Shown here: piece after piece, positions 35,076 to 42,943 of the stretch
Position numbering within the stretch: position 1 is the stretch's first letter
Layout of the letters: each line of letters opens with the position of its first letter
Assembly: GCF_023100845.1 (NCBI RefSeq)
Contig: NZ_CP095864.1
Coordinates: forward strand, 930,001-994,000
Origin: Gordonia sp. PP30
Lineage (GTDB): Bacteria; Actinomycetota; Actinomycetes; Mycobacteriales; Mycobacteriaceae
Length of the DNA: 64,000 bases
Direction: 5' to 3'
Position numbers and translations under genes: made by a program
The notes under the pieces: generated by a model
The model's database searches: none
What the model was told of the DNA's origin: nothing
What the model saw: only the letters and a program-made list of their open reading frames with translations

Positions 35076-35753
35076 ATGATCGTACGCAAGCGCACCGCCC
35101 GAGTGGCCGCCGTTCTCGCGACGGCCGGGGTAGCCGTGGCCTCCCTCGTTGCCGGTGTCGGCGCGGCGGATGCCGCACGGCTTCCGGGTGCCCACCTGAG
35201 CAAGAAGGTTCCCGGCGGCAGCGTCGGCATCCGGCTGTTCGATGAGAGCTACACCGTTCAACGCGCCGTGACCAATACCCCGCTGAGCCGCGAGGTATGG
35301 GTTTCCGGCAAGGTCAAGGTGACCACGAAGGGTGCAGTCGAAGGTGGGACTGTCACTACGGGCTATCTGATCGGATGCCAGCTCAACTTCGGCGCCAACA
35401 TGGGTGCCAAAGGCAAGGGCGGGATCACCACTGATCAGCTCACCAATGGTGTCACCAGCATCACCGAACTGATCGATACCAAGACGAGCAAGACGAACAT
35501 CAACGGCGGATTCGCGATCGGACCCGGCCAGGCGATGTTCGTGCCCATCATCAAGACCACGATCGACGGCACCACGGTCAACAGCTTCACCTTCAAGGAT
35601 CCCCGCGGCGGCGTCGCCTACAGCCAGGAGCGTTTCGGCGTCGACGGCTGTGCCGGTTTCGCACAGGCGCGGGCCCTCGTGAACGTTCAGGTCTCGTCGG
35701 ACGACTACAAGGGCAACATCACGTTGTTTGGAGCGCCGTTCAGCCTCGGCTGA
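35076..35753 (+). CDS. MspA-family outer-membrane porin 3
   Basis: A 225-residue precursor very similar to porin 2, sharing SREVWVSGKV, GYLIGCQLNFGA, GGVAYSQERFGVDGCAG and a terminal APFSLG. The signal peptide ends VGAADA near residue 33. The constriction-side loop differs from porin 2 (MGAKGKGGITTDQLTNG). A strong terminator follows 23 nt after the stop. Confidence 0.93.
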   Translation: MIVRKRTARVAAVLATAGVAVASLVAGVGAADAARLPGAHLSKKVPGGSVGIRLFDESYTVQRAVTNTPLSREVWVSGKVKVTTKGAVEGGTVTTGYLIGCQLNFGANMGAKGKGGITTDQLTNGVTSITELIDTKTSKTNINGGFAIGPGQAMFVPIIKTTIDGTTVNSFTFKDPRGGVAYSQERFGVDGCAGFAQARALVNVQVSSDDYKGNITLFGAPFSLG

Positions 35754-35776
35754 CCGCTTCTCCGCGATACCCGGTT

Positions 35777-35807
35777 CGGGCCCCGTCTCTTCGTGAGACG
35801 GGGCCCG
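35777..35807 (+). terminator. Terminator of the porin operon
   Basis: CGGGCCCCGTCTC (35777-35789) and GAGACGGGGCCCG (35795-35807) form a perfect 13-bp stem with loop TTCGT. Confidence 0.85.
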
Positions 35808-35952
35808 AGCCATATCGTCGTCCGAGGTGTTCCCCGCCTTGCCGGTCCGGCGGTAGCTCTCGCCTCGCCCTTGCGGGCTCGGCGCGGCTCAGCCGGCGGT
35901 AGCCGGCGCCACCCCCGAGTCCCCGCAGGGCGAGGGCCATGTCGCCGAGTGG

Positions 35953-37593
35953 TCAGGCGGCGTGGTCGGCCGGGTTCTCCGGGTCGGCCCAGAGTCGCGT
36001 GAGTCCGAGTCGGGGTTCGAGTTCCTTTTCGATGATCGAGCGGGAGTCGTTGCGCCGTACCGCATCGTGGGTGGCGGGGGTGCCGGGTGGGTGTGGTGGC
36101 CCGTGGACGCGGTCGGCGATCTGTTCGGCGAGTCGCTGTGGATGGTGCAGCGGATTGAGATTCCAGGGGCGACGGGCGCCGGTGGGCCGCCACACCATGC
36201 GTCCGGCGTCGCGACCGGTATGCAGGATGTCGGTGGTCCAGTGACCAGGCAGTGGACCTTCGGCGCGGTTGTGGCCACCGCATGCGGCGCCGAGGGCGTC
36301 GATGTCGGTGCGTCCGTCGTTTTCCCAGCGGGGTGAGTGGTGGGCTTCGGTGCGGGCGAAGGGCATGTCGCAGGCCGGTGCGGTGCAGCCGCGATCGCGG
36401 GCGAACAGCATGAGCCGTTGTGCCTTGGAGGCGGAGCGCCGTCCACGCCCGAGGTAGAGCGGCTGGCTGGTGTGGTCGCGGAAGACGGCCAGGTACGGCC
36501 GCGCCTGGTTCCGGGAGGCGAGTTCGATCAGGTCGCTGACCGGGATGAGGGTGCCGGTGGCGGACTGGGCGATCCCAGCGTGACGGGCGAGGTCGGCGTC
36601 GGACACGGTGATCACCAGATCGGTGGAGATGGTGCCGGGCTTGCCCAGGCCCCCGTGGGCGATCACGAAGTCGAGGGCCGCCTCGAAGGCGTCGTGACGG
36701 CGTTGCCCGGGGGCGCGGGTGTCGCGTTCCCGGGCGGCGGCCAGAGCGTCGGCGTCGGGTTCGTCGCCGGCCGGGTGCGGGGAATCGGGATCGGCGGGGT
36801 TGTTGACCCCCGGGGCGGCCCACGTGGTGAGGATGAGGTCCAGCTTGGCGCGCGCGGACGGGGTCAGGTGTCCGTCGATCTCCGACATCAGGTCGTCGTC
36901 CTGGCCGTATACGGTCAGATCCCGCTGGCGTTGCCGATCCTCAGGATCGGTGTAGTCCCCATCGGGGTTCAGATACGCCAGCAGATGCGCTCCCACGCGG
37001 GCCAGATCCTTGGGGTTGAGGTCTTTCGCCGCCTGGACCAGACGCTCCTCGGCATCGGCAATCACCTGCGGGCCGAGGCATTCGGGGATCTTCGCCAGGA
37101 CCGCGGAGATCACCTCCACGTGCCGGGCACTGATCAGGCCGTCGGCGACAGCCACGGCGGCCGCGGGCATCACCGGATCCAGTGTCTCGCCGGTCAAAGC
37201 CGTCCGATGGGCGAGGCGATTGGCCAGGGCGGTGCGGGCCCGGGCCTGACCCAGCCCGAGGCGGTGCCCGTAAGCGAGGTAGCTGATCATCGTCAGATAC
37301 CCGGTGGCGCGATCGACCGAGCGGTCATTGCACTCGGCATACAGGCCGGCGGAGAGCCCGTCGTGGCGGCGCCGGACCCGTTCGGAGATCTCGGCCATAT
37401 CGGCGACCTGCCGCACCGACCCAGACGCCAGCGGCGTGTCACCGAGCACTGCCATCGCCGTGTCGACGATCTGCCACAACAACATCGGATCATCCGGAAG
37501 AGACACACCGGCCGCGGTTTCCAGCTGATCGGGGGTGAGCGGGACGGCACCGGCGTCGTCGAGCCCGACCGGTGTGTCATCACCGAAATACAT
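35953..37593 (-). CDS. DUF222/13E12-repeat family HNH endonuclease
   Basis: A 546-residue protein. The N-terminal DUF222 domain (about 35-330) includes LGQARARTALANRLAHR and ISARHVEVISAVLAKIPE. The C-terminal HNH domain has CTAPACDMPFARTEAHHSPR, with Cys pair and His-His, then GAACGGHNR. These genes occur in many copies in mycolata and are thought to be selfish or mobile (REP13E12 in M. tuberculosis). It sits between the porin terminator and a truncated cds1-like fragment, consistent with insertion-linked rearrangement. Confidence 0.9.
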   Translation of the reverse strand: MYFGDDTPVGLDDAGAVPLTPDQLETAAGVSLPDDPMLLWQIVDTAMAVLGDTPLASGSVRQVADMAEISERVRRRHDGLSAGLYAECNDRSVDRATGYLTMISYLAYGHRLGLGQARARTALANRLAHRTALTGETLDPVMPAAAVAVADGLISARHVEVISAVLAKIPECLGPQVIADAEERLVQAAKDLNPKDLARVGAHLLAYLNPDGDYTDPEDRQRQRDLTVYGQDDDLMSEIDGHLTPSARAKLDLILTTWAAPGVNNPADPDSPHPAGDEPDADALAAARERDTRAPGQRRHDAFEAALDFVIAHGGLGKPGTISTDLVITVSDADLARHAGIAQSATGTLIPVSDLIELASRNQARPYLAVFRDHTSQPLYLGRGRRSASKAQRLMLFARDRGCTAPACDMPFARTEAHHSPRWENDGRTDIDALGAACGGHNRAEGPLPGHWTTDILHTGRDAGRMVWRPTGARRPWNLNPLHHPQRLAEQIADRVHGPPHPPGTPATHDAVRRNDSRSIIEKELEPRLGLTRLWADPENPADHAA

Positions 37594-37744
37594 CGACCCT
37601 CACCCCCCTGCTGAGCTTCCGATAGAAATCGCTCATACGTTCGAATTCTGCCTTCAAACTACGCCTTACCACCGTGATGTGCAAGTGTTCGAACGGGTGG
37701 AGTCCGGTGGTGGCGGAGCCTGATCTCGACTCCGCTCGATCGGC

Positions 37745-38182
37745 GTGGGGCGGGCGGATCCGGAGAACTCGGCGTTCTTCCCGGCCTGGCGTGACGGTGA
37801 TCCTGGTGTGAGGACGGTGGTGGGTTCGCGGATCGAGGGGATCGGTCGTCAGCGGGTGGAGCCCAGCTTCTTGCTGGCGGTGGTCGACCGGATGGTGTCG
37901 GTGCCCGATGCCGCTGCTGTCGCGGCGATCGCCCATTTGGAGGCGGTGACCGGCCGGCGTGCTGGTGCGTCGACCGGGACCGGGTTGTGGGCGGCGTACC
38001 GGATCGTGGGCGAGTTGCGGGATGCGGGTCGTACCGGGAGTGTGGTGGCTCTTCTGTGTGATTCCGGTGATCGCTATGTGAATAAGTACTACTGCGCGGA
38101 CTGGCTGGTGGATGAGGGGCTGGATCCTGCGCCGTACGCGGCGCGGCTGGAGCGGTTCTTCGCCGGGGGCGGGCTTGACTAG
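37745..38182 (+). pseudogene. C-terminal fragment of a PLP-dependent cysteine synthase-like/Cds1 gene
   Basis: The frame encodes DPENSAFFPAWRDGDPGVRT, GSRIEGIGRQRVEPSFL, STGTGLWAAYRIV and VALLCDSGDRYVNKYY. This is the C-terminal 140 residues of the roughly 360-residue PLP enzymes that desulfurate cysteine or make it. Homology stops near 37757; the N-terminal two thirds with the PLP lysine are absent, and upstream sequence is the promoter side of the HNH gene. The fragment cannot be an active enzyme. Confidence 0.75.
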
Positions 38183-38400
38183 GGCGCGTTTCGACACGGG
38201 CTCGGCTAGCGCCTCGCCCGGCTCAACGGGCTGTGCGGGGCGTTTCGGCACGGGCTGTGCGAGGTGTTTCGCCCGGCTCAACGGGCTGTGCGGGGCGTTT
38301 CGGCACGGGCTGTGCGAGGTGTTTCGCCCGGCTCCAACGGGTTGTGCGAGGCGTTTCGACACGGGCTCGGCTAGCGCCTCGCCCGGCTCAACGGGCGAGG
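38183..38400. repeat. 55-bp tandem repeat array
   Basis: Units begin at 38217 and 38272 with a partial third at 38327; each has CCCGGCTCAACGGGCTGTG and GCGTTTCGGCACGGGC. The array is bracketed by two longer units with CGTTTCGACACGGGCTCGG and CTAGCGCCTCGCCCGG (38187-38232 and 38353-38398). It is the densest copy of the dispersed intergenic family in the window. Confidence 0.85.
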
Positions 38401-38401
38401 C

Positions 38402-38506
38402 GGGGGCGTTTCGAGACGGCGGTGTGTGGGGGCGGCGGGGGCGTTGCGAGACGGCGGTGTGTGGGGGCGGCGGGGGCGTTGCGAGACGGCGGTGTGGGGG
38501 TGCGGG
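38402..38506. repeat. 35-bp G-rich tandem repeat array
   Basis: Three units of 35 bp start at 38402, 38437 and 38472 with core GGGGGCGTTGCGAGACGGCG followed by GTGTGTGGGGGCGGC; the third is slightly shortened. Runs of five Gs recur, so G-quadruplex formation on the + strand is possible. No gene is seen between 38183 and 38612. Confidence 0.85.
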
Positions 38507-38612
38507 GGCGTCTCGACACGGCTCAGCGGCATAGGCGGCCCGCCCGCCGGTGAGGAACCCTTCGGCAAGCTCAGGATGAACTTCGTGACGAACCGTGTCG
38601 AAACGACCTCGA

Positions 38613-39290
38613 TCAGCGGCGGTAGCGGTCCAGGTTTCCGCTGAGTTCGGTGAAGACGTCGTGGTTCAGGCGGAAGGCCCGGCGGACCTCGTCGACCACG
38701 GTGAGCCGTTGCTCGTCGGTGAGTGTCGCGCCGATCGCGTCGAGCTTCACCCGGTACTCGTCCTTGTACGGCTTGCTCTTGCCGATCTCGGCGAAGTCGT
38801 AGAAGGCGAGGCCGGCGCCGTCGAGCCCGAAGGCCCGGTCCAGGATCTTGCCGACCGCCTGGCCGCCGGAGAGATCGCCCAGATAACGGGTGTAGTGGTG
38901 GGCCAGGTACTGCCCGCCCCAGGCGGCGCTGGCCGCGATGGTGGCGGCGTACGCGTTGGCCGCCGCGGAATCGGTCTCGTGCGACTCGCCCGGTGCCCAG
39001 TAGTCCAGGTCCGCGTCGATCGCGGCCAGTCGTTCCAGTCCGGCGTCGATCACCGGGCCGGCGACGGGATCGTCGGTGAGCTCACGGCCCAGCCGTTCCA
39101 GCGTCGCGTACACCGGGCGGAGTGCTCGCAGGTAGTCGGCGTAGCCGGTCCGATTGACGTGTCCGCCGAGCAGCTGATCCATGAACGCCGAGTGCTCGGC
39201 CTCATCGTGCTCGATGGCCGAACCCTGCTTCATCGCGGCGGACAGGGTGAGTCCGGCCAGCTCGGCGGGTTCCAGCGGGGTCGTGGTCAT
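38613..39290 (-). CDS. hmuO: Heme oxygenase (HmuO family)
   Basis: A 225-residue cytosolic enzyme that cleaves heme to biliverdin, CO and iron. The proximal-His motif is AIEHDEAEHSAFMDQLL near residue 27, and the distal-helix signature is HHYTRYLGDLSGGQAVGKIL near residue 130. Length equals bacterial HmuO. It is expected to serve iron acquisition, but no heme transporter or iron box is visible nearby. Confidence 0.95.
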   Translation of the reverse strand: MTTTPLEPAELAGLTLSAAMKQGSAIEHDEAEHSAFMDQLLGGHVNRTGYADYLRALRPVYATLERLGRELTDDPVAGPVIDAGLERLAAIDADLDYWAPGESHETDSAAANAYAATIAASAAWGGQYLAHHYTRYLGDLSGGQAVGKILDRAFGLDGAGLAFYDFAEIGKSKPYKDEYRVKLDAIGATLTDEQRLTVVDEVRRAFRLNHDVFTELSGNLDRYRR

Positions 39291-39323
39291 GGCACTAAGG
39301 GTACCCTGTGCTGATCGCGGGGG

Positions 39324-39860
39324 TCAGAGCGAGTGGCGCGGCCCTTCCGGCGGGTACTGGCCGGCGGCCGGATCGGGCAGGCCGGGTGCCGGTGCGGGGG
39401 CGGCCGGGCGGTTCGCGCCGAGCAGGTCGCGGATCTCGGTGAGCAGGCCGACCTCGGTCTGCTCGGCCTCTTCCTCGGCCGACGCCGAGCGGCGGGCGGC
39501 CGCCAGCTCGTTGAGCTTGTTGTACGGCACGATGATCAGGAAGTAGACCACCGCAGCGACGATCAGGAAGTTGATGAACGCGGCGATCACGGCTCCGAAG
39601 TCCATCACCGTGGACGGCGAGTTGTCGACCAGCTGATAGGTCAGGCCACAGACCTGGACGGCGGCGGCCTGCGCCTTGTCGGCGCCGGTGGCCATCGTCT
39701 GGCCACAGTCCTGGCCGGTGGGGATCGCGGCCAGCAGCGGGCTGATGATCTTGTCGGTGAACGCGGTCACGATCGCGGTGAACGCGGCGCCGATGATGAC
39801 GGCGGTGGCCAGTTCGACGACGTTGCCGCGGAGGATGAATTCCTTGAAACCCTTGAGCAC
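39324..39860 (-). CDS. mscL: Large-conductance mechanosensitive channel MscL
   Basis: A 178-residue channel subunit. N-terminal MLKGFKEFILRGNVVELATAVIIGAAF is the universal MscL start and TM1; TM2 is VMDFGAVIAAFINFLIVAAVVYFLI. The periplasmic loop carries two Cys residues (DCGQ, VCGLTYQ), unlike most MscL proteins. The C-terminal bundle is followed by a Pro/Ala-rich tail. Position matches Rv0985c. Confidence 0.97.
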   Translation of the reverse strand: MLKGFKEFILRGNVVELATAVIIGAAFTAIVTAFTDKIISPLLAAIPTGQDCGQTMATGADKAQAAAVQVCGLTYQLVDNSPSTVMDFGAVIAAFINFLIVAAVVYFLIIVPYNKLNELAAARRSASAEEEAEQTEVGLLTEIRDLLGANRPAAPAPAPGLPDPAAGQYPPEGPRHSL

Positions 39861-39874
39861 GGGTCGAGTGTAAC

Positions 39875-40480
39875 TCAGTGAATCACCAGCGTCAGGGCGT
39901 TAGCCAGCCCGGCGGCGGCCACCCGGTGCGCCGCGTCCTCGCCCATCGCGAGCAGCACCGGCGCATCCGCGGCGGCGACGGCCGATCGCGGCGGGGCCGC
40001 GGGCACGGCCACCACGGCCCCGGCCGCGAGCAGGTGGGCGTCCTCATCGAGCACGTCCACGACGTCCCCGGACCGCAGCAGCCCGGTCACCGCGGCGTCG
40101 GCCGGACGGACGGGAACCAGTCGTGCCCGCGGATCTCCGGTCACCGCCGACGGCAGCCGGGAGCCGAGCAGCCGCGTCGCGGTGAGGGCTTCGCCCGCGG
40201 CGACGGCACCGGTCAGCCGCGAGCCGGTGGCCTCCCGTTTCTCATGCAGTGCGCCGAGCGCGACGTCCCGGGGGACGCGGGTGACGCGCAGGTCATCGTC
40301 GGACAGCACGACGCCCGGCCGCAGATCCCGCGCCGCGACGACGACGGTCCGATCCCGTCCGTCGGCCGGCCGGGCGACGAACAGTGCGGCCGCCGCCAGT
40401 ACGCAGACGACGGCGATCGCCCGGCGGACGGTGGCCGCGCGGACCCGGGACAGCGAACCGGTGGTGATCGGAGTTCTCAT
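39875..40480 (-). CDS. SAF-domain (RcpC/CpaB-like) membrane-anchored protein
   Basis: A 201-residue protein with one N-terminal membrane segment (AIAVVCVLAAAALFVA), then an SAF domain: TVVVAARDLRPGVVLSDDDLRVTRVP and GAVAAGEALTATRLLG. RcpC/CpaB proteins assist Flp pilus assembly in other bacteria; single SAF proteins are common in actinobacteria with no proven role. ATG 40480 is preferred over upstream starts. It lies 14 nt after mscL reading the minus strand's order reversed, so it would be transcribed before mscL. Confidence 0.75.
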   Translation of the reverse strand: MRTPITTGSLSRVRAATVRRAIAVVCVLAAAALFVARPADGRDRTVVVAARDLRPGVVLSDDDLRVTRVPRDVALGALHEKREATGSRLTGAVAAGEALTATRLLGSRLPSAVTGDPRARLVPVRPADAAVTGLLRSGDVVDVLDEDAHLLAAGAVVAVPAAPPRSAVAAADAPVLLAMGEDAAHRVAAAGLANALTLVIH

Positions 40481-40559
40481 GCTTCGACGCTGACACCGAT
40501 CGCCGCCGCCTGCGACCGGCTGTCCACAGGCCCGTACGAGTGGATGCGAAGATGTCCAC

Positions 40560-41783
40560 ATGGTGCAGGGACGACTTTCGAGCTGGATCTCCCGTGATGT
40601 CAGCGGCGGCGTCCTGCTGGTGATCGCCGCCGTGATCGCCCTCGTCTGGGCCAATTCGCCCTGGCGAGCGGCCTATCACTCCCTGTTGGAGACCGAGGTG
40701 GGGCCGTCGTCGCTGCACCTGCGGCTGACGCTCGGGGAGTGGGCCGCCGACGGCCTGCTGGCCCTGTTCTTCTTCATCGTCGGGATGGAACTCAAGCACG
40801 AATTCGTGGCCGGCAGCCTGCGCAATCCGCGCCGCGCCGGGGTCCCGGTCGCCGCCGCGGTCGGCGGCATGGTGGTGCCCGCGCTCTGCTACGCGGCGAT
40901 CGTCGGCCCGTTCGACGGCGACGCCGTCGGCGGCTGGGCCATTCCGTCGGCCACCGACATCGCCTTCGCGCTCGCGGTGCTGGCGATCTGCGGGCGCGGG
41001 CTGCCGATCGCGCTGCGCGTGTTCCTGATGACCCTGGCCGTGGTCGACGACCTGCTCGGCATCGCCGTGATCGCCACCGTCTACACCGAGCACATCGACC
41101 TGCCACTGCTTCTCGCGGCGCTCGGCTGCGTCGTCGTCTTCGGCCTGCTGGTGCGGGCCCGCCGCCTGTACTGGTGGCTGCTGGTGCCGATCGCGGTCCT
41201 GACGTGGGGCCTGGTGCACGCCTCCGGGGTGCACTCCACCGTGGCCGGGGTACTGCTCGGGTTCACCGTCCCGGCGGTCGCGCGGCACGGCGAGGCGCTG
41301 CCGCGGGCGATCGTCGGGGCGCACGCGCTGACGCCGTGGTCGTCGGGCGTGGCACTGCCGCTGTTCGCGTTCGCCGCGGCCGGGGTGACCGTGGTCGGGG
41401 TCGGACACATCGTGCAGCCGGTGAGCGTCGGCGTGGTCGTGGGCCTGGTGGTGGGGAAGGTGGCCGGCGTCCTCGGCACCACCTGGCTGGTCACCCGGTT
41501 CACGCCGCTGCGCCTGCCCGATGCGATCGGCCTGCGCGACCTGCTGCCGATCGGTTTCCTCTGCGGCATCGGTTTCACCGTCGCCCTGCTGATCGCCGAG
41601 CTGTCGTTCCCGGACGAGTCCGCAGGCGGGCACACCGCCGCGGCCAAGGTGGGCATCCTGGTCGGGTCGTTGCTCGCCGCCGTCCTGGGCGGCGCGCTGC
41701 TGCGCTGGGATGCGGGCCGGGCCCGCAGCGCGGACATGAATCGCGACGGTGTGCCCGACACGGACACCCGCGCGATCGAATGA
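40560..41783 (+). CDS. nhaA: Na+/H+ antiporter NhaA
   Basis: A 407-residue antiporter with about twelve helices. Signatures include SPWRAAYHSL, LFFFIVGMELKHEFVAGSL, IPSATDIAFALAVLA and the paired aspartates of LAVVDDLLGIAVIA near residue 160. The end LPIGFLCGIGFTVALLIAELSF is typical. It exchanges sodium for protons. It is monocistronic and divergent from the SAF gene. Confidence 0.95.
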   Translation: MVQGRLSSWISRDVSGGVLLVIAAVIALVWANSPWRAAYHSLLETEVGPSSLHLRLTLGEWAADGLLALFFFIVGMELKHEFVAGSLRNPRRAGVPVAAAVGGMVVPALCYAAIVGPFDGDAVGGWAIPSATDIAFALAVLAICGRGLPIALRVFLMTLAVVDDLLGIAVIATVYTEHIDLPLLLAALGCVVVFGLLVRARRLYWWLLVPIAVLTWGLVHASGVHSTVAGVLLGFTVPAVARHGEALPRAIVGAHALTPWSSGVALPLFAFAAAGVTVVGVGHIVQPVSVGVVVGLVVGKVAGVLGTTWLVTRFTPLRLPDAIGLRDLLPIGFLCGIGFTVALLIAELSFPDESAGGHTAAAKVGILVGSLLAAVLGGALLRWDAGRARSADMNRDGVPDTDTRAIE

Positions 41784-41870
41784 TCGCACCCCGATTGGCA
41801 CTCGGAATGATCGAGTGCCAATGCGGGTTACACTGAACACCGATCTTTACCTGATTTCTCGGAGGTATTC

Positions 41871-42173
41871 GTGCCCACCTACAGCTACGCATGCACCGAC
41901 TGCGACAACAAGTTCGACGTCCAGCAGTCGTTCTCCGACGATGCGCTGACCACGTGCCCGCAGTGTCAGGGCAAGCTCCGCAAGCTGTTCAACTCGGTCG
42001 GCGTGGTCTTCAAGGGCAGCGGCTTCTACCGCACCGACTCCCGCAAGGGCTCGGTGCCGTCGGGGTCGTCCAACTCGTCGTCGAGCAGTTCTTCGTCCGA
42101 GAGCTCGTCGTCGAGCTCTTCGTCGCCGGGCACCTCGTCGTCGACGACGTCGACCACCAGCGCCGCCTCCTAG
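41871..42173 (+). CDS. FmdB-type zinc-ribbon protein with polyserine tail
   Basis: A 100-residue protein. MPTYSYACTDCDNKFDVQQS and TCPQCQGKLRKLFNSVGVVFKGSGFYRTD form the FmdB zinc ribbon with two CxxC pairs. Residues 63-100 are nearly all Ser/Thr, encoded by TCG/AGC runs. Position matches Rv0991c, a serine-rich zinc-ribbon protein described as a redox-regulated chaperone. GTG 41871 follows GGAGG. Confidence 0.9.
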   Translation: MPTYSYACTDCDNKFDVQQSFSDDALTTCPQCQGKLRKLFNSVGVVFKGSGFYRTDSRKGSVPSGSSNSSSSSSSSESSSSSSSSPGTSSSTTSTTSAAS

Positions 42174-42275
42174 CGTCGGGGCGTTTCGACACGGTCCTCG
42201 CCCCAGGGGGCTCGGACCGGCTCAACGGGCTGGTGCTGCGGGCTCGGACCGGCGGGGCGGGCTGGTGCTGCGGGC
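42174..42275. repeat. Intergenic repeat copy after fmdB
   Basis: GCGTTTCGACACGGTCCTCG, GGACCGGCTCAACGGGCTGG and two GGGCTGGTGCTGCGGGCTC-like units recur here. It belongs to the dispersed family and separates two convergent genes. Confidence 0.7.
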
Positions 42276-42863
42276 TCAGCCGGCCGTGGCGGGAACGAAA
42301 CCCCTCGACGGGGTGAGGATCCAGTGCGCGCGGACGTCGGTCGGGTCCTCCGGCAGGTCGTGCTCCACCAGCTCGCCGTCGTGCACCACCGCCACGATCG
42401 CGCCGGGCATCCCGGCGAGCGTCCGGTCGTAGTAGCCGGCGCCGCGGCCCAGCCGCACGCCGCGCCGGTCGGCGGCCACCGCGGGCACCAGGATCAGCTT
42501 CGCGTCGACCAGCGTGTCCGGATCGAGGCGCATTCCGTTGGGCTCCAACAGATTCCAGCGACCCTCGCCGAGGTGCCGTTCGCCGCGATAGACACCCCAC
42601 TCCAGTCGCTGCGGCGGTCCCTCGGGCACGATCGGCAGGATCACCCGCAGCCCACGGTCGGCCAGAGCGTCGAGCATCGGGGTGCCGCCGGGCTCGCGCC
42701 GGGTGGCGACATAGGCGGCGACGGTGTCGCCCTCGGCCAGTTCGACGGGCAGCGCGTACATCCATTCGGCCAGGTCGCCGATGGCCTGCGATTCGGCGAA
42801 CGGGCTCATCGCCGCGCGGGCGGCGAGCAGGCCGGCACGGAGGTCGTTCTTGTCTGCGGGCAT
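42276..42863 (-). CDS. 5-formyltetrahydrofolate cyclo-ligase
   Basis: A 195-residue enzyme converting 5-formyl-THF to 5,10-methenyl-THF with ATP. Signatures are KNDLRAGLLAARAAMS at the start, EWGVYRGERHL and the conserved VPAVAADRRGVRLGRGAGYYDRTL near residue 125. Position matches Rv0992c. ATG 42863 chosen; GTG 42872 is in frame. Confidence 0.9.
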   Translation of the reverse strand: MPADKNDLRAGLLAARAAMSPFAESQAIGDLAEWMYALPVELAEGDTVAAYVATRREPGGTPMLDALADRGLRVILPIVPEGPPQRLEWGVYRGERHLGEGRWNLLEPNGMRLDPDTLVDAKLILVPAVAADRRGVRLGRGAGYYDRTLAGMPGAIVAVVHDGELVEHDLPEDPTDVRAHWILTPSRGFVPATAG

Positions 42864-42943
42864 CACTCTCACCGTTCGGAATCTCAGTGTTCGTCCAGGA
42901 CTCGTGTCCGATCCTGCCAGAACCCGCCAGTAAGGTGAGGCTC

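Noticed and set aside
36337-37614. A 425-codon + strand open frame opposite the HNH gene
   Set aside because: It is antisense to an intact DUF222/HNH gene and its protein is compositionally biased with no family features.
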